A DNA stretch of 64,000 nucleotides, from positions 113,349 through 177,348 of the forward strand of contig SSGH01000001.1 in assembly GCA_008015835.1 (NCBI GenBank), given 5' to 3'. This DNA comes from Lysobacter sp. Lineage in GTDB: Bacteria > Pseudomonadota > Gammaproteobacteria > Xanthomonadales > Xanthomonadaceae. Made by a program: the position numbers and the translations under genes. The notes beneath the pieces are model-generated. The model saw nothing but the letters and a program-made list of their open reading frames with translations. It was not told where the DNA came from and did no database searches. Of the stretch, positions 42,888 through 53,500 are shown in pieces. Every line of letters starts with the position of its first letter. Position 1 is the first letter of the stretch.

Positions 42888-43874
42888 TCAACCGAAGAAG
42901 CCGTTGGCGCGATACCAATCGGCGCAGTCGCGCACCATTCGGTCGATCGGCGCGGAGCGGTAGCCGAGTTCGCGCTCCGCCTTGCCCGAGTCGTAGTAGA
43001 AGCATTTGCCCAGCACGCGCAGTCGGTACGACTCCACGACCGGTTTGCCCGGCATGCGCGGCGGGTCCATTTCCTGCCAGCGCGTCTCGCGATACAGGCG
43101 GGTGTAGTCGCCGCCGGGAATCGTCAAGCGCTTGCCGAGCGCGTCGCCGACGATCCGGAAGAAATCCGAGAAGCGCACGTCGTGGCCGGCGATCAAATAG
43201 CGCTCGCCCGAGCGGCCGCGGGTGAGCGCGCTCACGTGCGCGCGGCCGACATCGGCGGCGTGGCAGAAACTGGCGCCTCCGGGCGGATCGAAGGGAATTT
43301 GATCGAACTGCGCGGCCAGCACGATGCGGCCCCACTGCAGGTTGTAGTCGTACGCGCCCAGCACTTCCGCGGGGTTGAGCACGATCGTCTCCAAACCGCG
43401 GGCGCCGGCCTCGGCGACGATGTTCTCGGCCTGCGTCTTGGTGACGCCGTACGGGCTGCGCGCGCGAAACCCGGTCAAAGGCACGTTTTCGTCGGCGCGA
43501 CGCGTCGGGTCGTTGTAGGCGCCGACGGTGGAGGTGGTGCTGGTGAACACCAGCCGACGCGCGCCGACGGCGAGCGCGGCGTCGACCACGTTACGCGTGC
43601 CGATCACGTTCACCGCTTCGAGCTGCGGCAAATCGCGCCAATCGCAACTGGTGTTGCCCGCGGTGTGGATCACCGCTTCGGCGCCGCGCATGGCGTCGGC
43701 GAGCGCATCGGCGTCGTCCAGCCCGCCGCGCACGATGCGCGCGCCCAGCGGTTCGAGGTACTGCGTGTTGGAACCGGGGCGCACGATCGCGGTCGTCTCG
43801 TACCCGGCCTCGACCAGCGCCGACACGATGTTCAACCCGACAAAACCATTCCCGCCCGTGACGAACACTTTCAT
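42888..43874 (-). CDS. NAD(P)-dependent reductase of the extended SDR/epimerase family (possibly ketosphinganine reductase-like)
   Basis: A 328-residue extended short-chain dehydrogenase. It has the dinucleotide motif TGGNGFVG at the N-terminus (Gly7, Gly10, Gly13), the catalytic YGVTK (Tyr142, Lys146) and a dihydroflavonol-reductase/HpnA-like layout. Proteins of this type reduce keto groups; in Caulobacter an SDR of the epimerase type beside serine palmitoyltransferase (CerR) reduces 3-ketosphinganine. By analogy it may reduce the amino ketone made by the next gene. The start at 43874 puts the Rossmann motif at the N-terminus; an ATG at 43886 is also in frame. It follows the PKS stop by 21 nt. 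Confidence 0.85.
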   Translation of the reverse strand: MKVFVTGGNGFVGLNIVSALVEAGYETTAIVRPGSNTQYLEPLGARIVRGGLDDADALADAMRGAEAVIHTAGNTSCDWRDLPQLEAVNVIGTRNVVDAALAVGARRLVFTSTTSTVGAYNDPTRRADENVPLTGFRARSPYGVTKTQAENIVAEAGARGLETIVLNPAEVLGAYDYNLQWGRIVLAAQFDQIPFDPPGGASFCHAADVGRAHVSALTRGRSGERYLIAGHDVRFSDFFRIVGDALGKRLTIPGGDYTRLYRETRWQEMDPPRMPGKPVVESYRLRVLGKCFYYDSGKAERELGYRSAPIDRMVRDCADWYRANGFFG

Positions 43875-43895
43875 CCTTACTTCCATCCCTGTGAG

Positions 43896-44560
43896 TTAGT
43901 CCGTGGTGGCTTCCATCGTCTTCCAGAACCGCTCGCGGCTTTCGGCGCGCGTGCGCATACCGAGCGCGGACGGCATCTTATCCGGGTTGGACACGATGCC
44001 TTCCAGCAAGACGACGAATTGCTCCAACAACACGCCCGCCTGCGCATAGTTCGGCGTGCGCGCGCGATACAACAACGTCAACTCCAGCGAGTGTTCGCCC
44101 GCTGCGGTCACCAGCTCGAAGCGCGGGCGCGGCCACGACGCCTGCGTGCGCGCCGTCTCGTCCGCCGCCTCGTCGTCGTCGACCGAGATGCGGCGATCGA
44201 ACGCGACCAAGGTGTCGAATAGCGGCTCTTGGCCGGCCCATTCGCGAATGCGTTCGATCGGCGCCAAGGCTTCGCGATGTTGACGCAGCAGATCGGCCTG
44301 CAGCTCCTGCAGCCACTGCAGCATCTTCTGACGCCCCACGGTGCGCACGCGCACCGGCACCAAGGTCGGCGAGATCGTGCTGTTGCCGGCGCCGAATACG
44401 CCGAACTGCGAGCAGCGCGCCTTCGTGTGGCGATTCATCAGCACCGCCCACGCGGCCGCGACCAAGGTTTCGATCGCGATGCCGTGCTGCCGCCCGAAGG
44501 TCTGCAGCGTGCGCAGCAATTCGGTATCGACCAACTCGGACACGCATTGCAGCGATTCCT
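43896..44560 (-). other. C-terminal half condensation domain of the PKS
   Basis: The last 200 or so residues (from about 5170) look like the C-terminal lobe of an NRPS condensation domain: LRTLQTFGRQHGIAIETLVA, then AWAVLMNRHT, FGVFGAGNSTISPTLVPVRV and APIERIREWAGQEPLFDTLV. There is no HHxxxDG motif and no adenylation or carrier domain after it. A similar half domain begins the NRPS. Confidence 0.6.
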
Positions 44561-47500
44561 GCGCGTCGCTCGCATCGGCGGACGCGGTTTCCGGCGGCAG
44601 CGCCGCGGCCAATTCGCTGGCCGTGTCGGTCGCGGAGCCGAAGCGCGTCGCCCAATAGTCGCGCACGCCGTCTTCGCTGGCGTCGTCTCGTTCGGCCACG
44701 GCCGCGGATTCGATCGCGTCGAGGCGATACCAACCGCCCTCGGGTAGATCGATCGGCATCGAAACCGAAGACGCGCCGTTGGCGATCGTGTCGAGCGGAA
44801 TCGCATCGAGCGAAGCCGTCTCGAGCGTGGTCGCTTCGAGCGCGCCTTCGCGCACGGTCTCCGCTGTGTCCGCAGCGTCGAGCAGATGGCGCAGATCGCA
44901 GCGCACGGACTCGAACGGCGCGCCCGGGAACGCGGTGCGGCGACGCGATTGCGCGCGATGCAGCGCGGCCCAGTCGATCGCCGCGCCGCGCGACCACAGT
45001 TCGGCCAAGGTGCGCAGATCGCGCATCTCCAACAGCGCGGCGAAGAAGCGCTCGCCGCTCTCGCCCGCCAGCAAGCGCACGGTGTCTTGCGCCGACGACG
45101 ACTCGATATCGCCCGCATAGACGCCGGAATGCGCGGCCTCCGGCGCCTGCGACCACGCATCGAGCGCGGCGCACAGTTCGTCGGCGTCGCGGGCGACGAC
45201 GGCGAGGCGATGCCGCCACAGCGCGCGACCGATTTGGGTCACGTAAGCCCAGTCGGCGAATCGCGCGGCGTTCTCGGCGTCGTCGCGATGCGCGCGCACG
45301 AACGCGGCGACGCGCGACGCGTAGCCGCGTAAGCCATCGGCGGTGCGCGCGGACAGCGCGAACGCGACCGGTTCGCGCGGGGCGTCGGCATTCGTCGACG
45401 GCGCGGCATCGTACGACTCGACCACGACGAACGCGTTGGAACCGCCCATGCCGAACGAATGCACCCCGGCGATGCGCGTGCCGTGCGCGTTCTTCGGCCA
45501 CGGCGCGGCGGCGCGCGGGAACACGAACGGCGACGCGTCGGCGTCGAAGCTGCCGTTGACGCGGCGCAGTTTGGCGCAGGGCGCGATCTCGCCGTGACGC
45601 ATGCTGAGCAACACTTTGATCAGCGAACCCAAGCCCGAGGCCGCTTCCATGTGGCCGAGATTGGCCTTGCTGCCGATCGCGCAGAAGCCCGTAGCCGCGG
45701 TGGAGCGACGCAGCGCGTTCGCCAAGGCTTTGAGTTCGATCGGGTCGCCCAATTCGGTGCCGGTACCGTGGCTTTCGATGTAGGTCAGATCCTCGACGGC
45801 GACCCCGGCTTCGGCGATGCATTCGGCGGCGGTGTCTTCCAACACCCGGATGTTCGGCATGAACTGCCCGGCGCCGACGCCCGAATGCGAGATGCGCGAA
45901 CCGCGCAGCACGCCGTAGATATGATCGCCGTCCTCGATCGCGCGGCCGAGCCGCTTCAACAGCACCACGCCCGCGCCTTCGCTGGGCACCAGCCCGTTGG
46001 CGGCATCGTCGAACGTGCGCTCGTGGCCGTCCGGCGACAGCACTTTCATGTCCTGCAGCAGATGATATTTGCTCGCGTGCAGGCTGAGGTTGACGCCGCC
46101 GACCAGCGCCGCCTCGCAGTCGCCCGCGAGGATCGCGCGCCGCGCGAGATGCACGGCCGTCAACGACGACGCGCACGCGGTCGACAGCGTCAAGCTGGGG
46201 CCGTGCAGATTCATCAGATACGACAGACGATTGGACAACTCGCTGCTCATCGCACCCGGTCCGAGATACGCGCTGCTGCGCACCTGCAGTTCCGACGCGA
46301 TCCAGGTGAAGTCTTCGTTCATCGCGCCGACGAATACGCCGACGCGCCGTTCGGCCAGCGTCTGCGGCGTGTACGCGGCGTCTTCGATCGCGCGCCACGC
46401 CGTGCGCAACAGCACGCGCAACTGCGGGTCGAGACGATCCGCTTCGGCTCGGCTCATGCGGAATAGCGCGGGGTCGAACAGATCGACGTCGGCGATGAAA
46501 CCGCCCGCATCGGCGATGGCTTTGCCCGAACGCGAGCGATAGCGATTGAGCGCATTCGCGAACCCGCGCTCGGACGGCACGCGCCCGGTGCAATCGCGGC
46601 CTTCGCGCACGTTGCGCCAATAGCGCTCGACATCGGGCGAGTCCGGGAATTCGCCGGCGATACCGACGATGGCGATGCCTTCGTCGACGACCGGCGCCGC
46701 CGCGCGCGCGGGCCCCGCACCGCGCCGCGACGGCAACGCCGCGCCGCGCAGACGCGACAGCGTGTGCGTCGGCGTGGAAACCGATGGCGAAGGCGTCGAC
46801 GGCAGCGTGACCGAGAGGGACGGCATGGGTGCCGCTGGAGTCGCGGCAGGCGCGGCGTCCGACGCGTCGGCGAACATTCGCTGCGCCTGCGGCGCGTATT
46901 CGGTCATCAAGAACCGCGCCATCCGTTCGGCGGAATCGAATTCGAACAGCGCGGTTTTCGGCAGCGCGTCGAAGTCGGCTTTCAGCGCGGCGTGCAGTTC
47001 GAGCAGCAGCACCGAATCCAAGCCGCATTGCTCGAAACTGGCGCGCGCGTCGATCGCCTCCGCGCGGGTCTTGGCGACCGCGGCCATGCGCGCTTTGACG
47101 TAGGCCTCGGCGCGCGACATCGCATCGGGCGACGCCGTCGGCGACACCGGCGTGGGCGGCGGCAGCGCCGCGGACATGACTGCGGATGCGGGCAAGGCCG
47201 ACGGCGAAACGATCGGCATCGGCCGCGTCGGCACGGACTCCGCAGGCTTGATCGCGACAGGCTTAAGCGGAACGAATTCGCGTGCGACCGGTTCGACCGC
47301 GGCGTCCTGCAGACGCAGCGCGCGCGCGACGCGCTGCGGGTCGCCGATCGACACCAGCACGCGATTTTCCTGGCCGCAGAGGATGCGATCGAACGCCTCC
47401 AAGCCTTCGGCCTCGCTGATCGCCTGCATGCCGGAGAAGCCGAACACCGACGCGTCGGAACCGGCGATTTCCATGCCGCCCGTGGCCCACAGCGGCCAGT

Positions 47501-50500
47501 TGATCGAGATGCTGCGGCCGTTGCGGCGACCCTGCGCACGCTGCGCTTCGCGCCAGCGCGCATAGCTGTCCATGAAACGATTGGCGACGGCGTACGCGCC
47601 CGCGCCCAAATCGCCGAGCAGCGCCGACACCGACGAGAAGCACACGAAGAAATCCAGCGGCTGGTCGGCGGTGGCGCGATCGAGCAAGGCCAGGCCTTCG
47701 GCTTTCGGCGCGAGCATTTCCGCGAACTCGCGATCGTCCAAATCCAGAATCGAGCGGTCGCGCGCCACGCCGGCGCAGTGGATCACGCCGTGCACCCCGC
47801 CGAACTCGGTCTTCGCGGCGTCGACGAGCGCGCGCACCGCGTCGGCGTCCGCGCTGTCGGCGCTTCGATACAGCACGCGCGCGCCGAGCGCGCGCAGCGC
47901 ATCCAGTTCACGCTCCAGGCTGGGCGACGGCGTCGACGAACGTCCGCTCAGCAGCAGGCAGGCGCGCGTGCGTTGCGCCAAATGCCGGGCGACCGCCAAG
48001 CCCAATTTGCCGGCGCCGCCGGTGATCAGATAACACCCGCCCTCGCGCAGCGGCAGCGTGTCGTTCGACGGCGGCGGGGCGTCCAAGCGGCACAGACTGC
48101 GGCGATGCCGCGCGCCGTCGCGATAGGCGATTTCGTTGCCGCCGAACCCGGCGCCCAACGCCAGTTCGTCGGCGATCGCCGCGGCGCGCGCGTCGACCTG
48201 CGCACGATCGTCGCGCAGCGTCGACAGATCGAAGCGATGATTCAGCGTCAACAGCGAACGCGCGTAACCGGCCACCGCATCGTGCTGCGGCTGGGCGCGG
48301 CCGTCGTCGCGGAACGCGTACAGCAGGCGCACCGCGGAGCCGGGCGCATCGCGTTCGCTGGCCACGAACAAATGACGCACCGCCTGGATCCCGCGATGCA
48401 GCGCGGCATCGCGCACCGCATCGGCGTCGATCGCGTCGCCGTCGTCGCCGTCGTCGCAATACACGATGCGATCGGGCGTCAGTCCCCGCGCGCGCAGCGC
48501 GGCGAACAAACGCGCCGCGCTGTCGGCGTCGAACGGATCGAAGCGCTCGATGCCGTTCGCCGCGGCGGTCGCGTCGCGCGCATCGTCGCCGACATCGGCG
48601 ATCAGCGCCGGCACGACGCGGTCGTGCGCGGACATCCGCCGCGCGAAGGCTTCGGCGAGCGCGATCGACGTCGTCGCGAACAGCACGACGTGCGCGGCAT
48701 CGTCTTCGGCCCGCGCCGGCAGCGGCGCGGGAAGCCATTGATAGCCGAAATACTGCATGACTCGCGCGCGCGCCTGCGGCGGCTGCTTCACCAACGGGCG
48801 GCCGGTGAAGCCGAACAGTTTGATCAGCACGCGGCCGTCGCGATCGGCGACCAGCAGGTCGTATTTGTAGATCGTCGCACCCGCGCCCGGCGGCACCGAG
48901 AGACCGACGCCGCTGTCCGCCATCGCGTCGCGGCGACGGGTGACGTAGACGTAGCACTCCTCGGCCAGCGGATGGCGATATTCCAACTCGTCCAGGGCGA
49001 ACGGCACGATCGGCACGCTCGGCAATCCGCCTTCGCCCGCATCCACCGCCAACGCCGAGCGCAGCACCGCATCGAGCAAGGTCGGATGCAAACCGTAGGC
49101 GTCGAGACCAGCGCGCAGGGCGTCGGGTAACCGCAAACGGCACAGCGCGCCTTCGCTCAAGCGATAGCGCTCGCGAGTGATCCGGAACGCCGGGCCGAAC
49201 AAGAAGCCCATGTCGCGGAACCCGGCGTAGATCGCGTCTTGGTCGGCGTCGATGATTTCGCCGCGGGCGAGCAGCGCCGCCAAGTCGATCGCTTCGTCCA
49301 TCGGCATCGCATCGGCGTCGGCCAAGCGCAATTCGCCCTCGACGCACACGCCGCCGTCGGAATCGCGCGCGATCTCGAAACGCAGCGCGGTTTCGTCGCT
49401 GGTCATGCGCGTGGTCAAACCGTCGGGACCGTCGCCGATCTCGAACGGCTGCATCCACATCAGATTGCGCACGCTCTCGACGCGCAGGCCGTCGCCGGCG
49501 ACCGCCAATTCGCCGGCCGCGCGCGCCATTTCCAGATACGCCGCGCCGGGCAGCAGCATGCGTTCGCGGTCGCTGCGCACGATATGGTCGCGCAGATAGA
49601 ACTCGCGGCCGTCGAAACGCTTGCCGTAGGCCAGCGTCGACCATGTCGACAGATTACGATCGATCAAGGGATGCGGCGCGTCGACGACGCCGACGCGCTC
49701 GGCGCGTTCTTCCACCCAATGCCGTTCGCCGAGGAACGGCAGCGTCGGGAACGGCATGCGCCGCGGACGGCGCGGGTAAACCGATGCGGGATACAGCGCA
49801 TCGACGAATTTCGCCCACGCCACATCGAGCATCGAGGCCCAGGCGCGCGCGAGCTGCGGCAGACGGCCGGTCTCGATCAGGCCGCGGATCAACGCGTCCT
49901 TTTCGCGTTCGTCGACGATCGCGTCCAGGCCTTCGCGCTTGTCCTGCAAACGGCCGCGCACGACGCGACCGTCGCTGCGGCCCTCGCGCCACGCGCGCAG
50001 CGCCGAGAGCAGGCCGTCGACATCGTTCGCCACCACGGCTAAGCGCTCGGCCATCGGTTCGCGGCCGATCTGCGAGGCATACGCCAAATCGGCGAGATCG
50101 AGCCCCACGTCCGGATCGCCGCCGCGCTCGAGGAACGCGACGACGCGATCGACGTAACGCGTCAGCCGCGGTTCGTCGTCGGCCGAGAGCACGAACAGCG
50201 CCGGACGTCCGATCGCGGCGGTCGAACGCGGCCGCGGATAGTCTTCGATCAAGCAGTGCGCGTTGGAACCGCCGGCGCCGAACGAGCTGAGCCCGGCACG
50301 ACGCGGACCGCGCGCGGCGTCCGCCGGCCACGACTCTTCGCGCTGCACTACGCGGAACGGGCTGCGCGCGAAATCGATGTTCGGGTTGAGCGTGGCCGAG
50401 TGCAGCGAAGGCGCGATGGCGCCGTAGCGGAACTGCATCAGCAGCTTGGTCAAACCGGCGATGGCCGCGGCGGATTCGAGATGGCCGAAATTCGATTTGA

Positions 50501-53500
50501 TCGACCCGATGCGGCAACGCTGCGGTTCGAGACGCGCATCGGCGCCCGCGGTCTCGGCCAGCGCCTGCGAAAAGGCGCGGCTCAAGCCCGCGATTTCGAT
50601 CGGATCGCCCAGCGAGGTGCCGGTGCCGTGCGCTTCGATGTAATCGATCGTGCGCGGATCCCAACCGGAGCGCTTCAGCGCCTTGCCGATCACCGCGGTC
50701 TGCGCGACTTGATTCGGTACGGTATACCCGTTGGTCTTGCCGCCGTGATTGAGCGCCGTGGCCTTGATCACGCCGTAAATATGATCGCCGTCGGCGACCG
50801 CCTCGCTGAGCCGCTTGAGCAGCACCGCGCCCACGCCCTCGCCGGGCACGTAACCGTCGCCGCCGTCGCCGAACGCGCGGCAGCGGCCGTCGGTGGAGAG
50901 GAATTGGCTCGACGCCAATTGCTGGTACTTGTGCGGATGCAGAATCAGATTCACGCCGCCCGCCAACGCCATGCCGCAATCGCCGTCGGCGATCGCGCGG
51001 CAGGCGGTATGGATCGCGGTCAACGAGGACGAACACATCGTGTCGAGCGCGAGGCTCGGGCCATCGAGATTCATCGCGTACGAGACGCGATTGGCGATCG
51101 ACGCGAACGGCGTCGACGGCCGGCCGTAGTTCAACTGTTCGTCGCTGACGTCGATTTGCGCGTAGTTCGCCCACATCACGCCGACGAACACGCCGACCGA
51201 GCGGCCCTTGAGCGACTGTCGCGTGTAGCACGCGTCCTCGAAGCACTCCCAAGCGGTTTGCAGGAACAGACGTTCCTGCGGGTCGGTGATCTCCGCTTCG
51301 CGCGCGGTCATATTGAAGAACCGCGCGTCGAACAGATCGACGCCGTCGATGAAGCCGCCCCACTTGCTGTAGACCGTGCCCTTATGGCGACGGTCGGGAT
51401 GGAAATAGCGCGCGTGATCCCAGCGCGAAAGCGGAATCTCGACGATGCCGTCGCGACCCGCGGCCAGATTGCGCCAGAACGTATGCAGATCGTCGGCGCC
51501 GGGGTAATGCCCGCTCAGGCCGACGATGGCGATGTCCTCGTCCTGGCGCGCGGCGAGGAAACGATGCCCGCCGCGCGCGCGCGCCGTCGGGGCGAGCGCT
51601 GCGGCGCGTTCCGGCGCGAGCGCGGGCGCCGCAGCGCCGGGTTTGCGGCGCAGCTCGGCCGCCCAATCCGCGAGCGTCGCGTGCCGATACGGCGCGAACG
51701 GATCGACGTTCTCGAACTCTTCGCCCAAGCCGTGCAGCAAGCGCGCGACCGCCAGCGGATCCAGCGGCCAGACCGCGAGCGGCGTGTCGATCGCGCAGTG
51801 CGCGGCCTCTTCGCCCGCGACGTCGCGCATCCGCGCGTACAGCCGCGCGAGCGTAGTGTCGTCGACTGCGTCGCCGATGCGTTCGGCATCGGTGCGTTCG
51901 ACGCCGGGATCGGCAGCGGATAAGGCGGACGCGTGCGTCGCGCCGACGCTCGGGAATTCCGACGCCATCGCCCGCAGGGTCGCGGCGTGTTCGTCGGCGA
52001 AGTAGCCGGCGACGCCGACGATGTCCTGATGCTCGAAGAATAGCGTCTTCGGAATCTCGCCGAACCGCGCTTCCAAGCCGCGATTGAGCGACGCGATCAT
52101 CACCGAGTCGATGCCGTAATTCTCCAGCGGCGCGTTCGGGTCGATCTGATCGGCGGCGAGCTTGGTGACGTCGGACACCATCCGCCGCAGCAGCGCGACG
52201 GCGACCGCCTGCGTCGAAGGTTCGGCCGACACTTCGTTCGACGCTTCGGTCGCGACCCGCTCCGGCGACGGCGCGGCGAGCGGTTTCGGCGTCGATGGCG
52301 TCGACGAGATCGCGGCGCGCGCGAACTGCGGCGCCGCCTGCGCGACCAAGCCGCGCAAGCGCACGCGCACGCGGCCGTCGAGGTCGCAGACCTCCACGTC
52401 GTAAGCGGTTCGATCGGCGTCGACCGAGCGCGACGCGCGACGCGCGTAAGCGACGGCGCGCTCGCCGAGCGCACCGAACATCGCGAGGCGCTCCAAGCGC
52501 ACGGGCACGCGCAGCGCGGTGGTGGCGGCGAGACCGCCGATGCCCAGCGTGGTGCGCAACGCGCCGTCGAGCAACGCGGGCGGCAGCGCGAAAGCGTCGT
52601 GGTCCAAGCCCGCGACCGGCGGCAAGCGCAGTTCGGCCAGGGCTTCCTCGCCGTTCCAATGCAGGCGTTCGAACACGCGGAAGCTGTCGCCGAAGGCGAA
52701 GCCCATCGCCGCGAACGCCGCGTCGATGCCGTCGCATTCCTCGGTTCGGCAGCGGGCGCGCACGGCGGCGATGTCCACGCGCGCTTCGGCGCCGTCGGCG
52801 CGCGCCGCATCATCGCCCGCTTCGGGCGCGAACGCGATAGCGCCTTGCGCGTGCAGCGCGCGTACCGCGTCGTCGGCGTACAGCTCGAAGCGCACCGCGT
52901 CGCGCTCGGGCGACAGCGCGATGCGGATCGGCGTCGGTTCGGCCTCGACGACGATCGCCTTGCGCCACTGCACGTCGCGCAGCTCGGCGACGCGACGACC
53001 CGGAGCCGCCAAATGCGCGGCCTGCAGCGCCATTTCCAGCATCGCCGCGCCCGGCAGAATGCGGTGCTCGCCCAAGCGATGATCGCGCAGGACGAATTCG
53101 TCGCCGCGGAACGTTTTCGCGAAGGCCTGCTCGTCCAGCGTCGACACGTTGGCGTCGATCAAGGGATGCAGCGCGGCCGCGCCCGCGCCGACGGCCGGCG
53201 CATCGGGAACCCAGTGGCGCTGCCGCTGATACGGATAACCGGGCAACGAAACGCGACGGCGACGGCCGGACGCGGGCAGTCGACGCCAGTCGATCTCGAC
53301 GCCGTTCACCCACGCGGCGGCGAGCGCGGGCAGGTCTTCGCGCACCAACCATTCCGGCACCTGCGCCGCCGCGGCTTTCGTGCGCGCGGCGATCGCGGGG
53401 TCGCGACGCCCGGCGTCGCGGTGGCCGGTCCAGACGTCGGGGCCGAGCGCATCGTTTGCATCGCGTTCCGCGATCGCGCGCAACCGTTCGAGCAGCGTGT

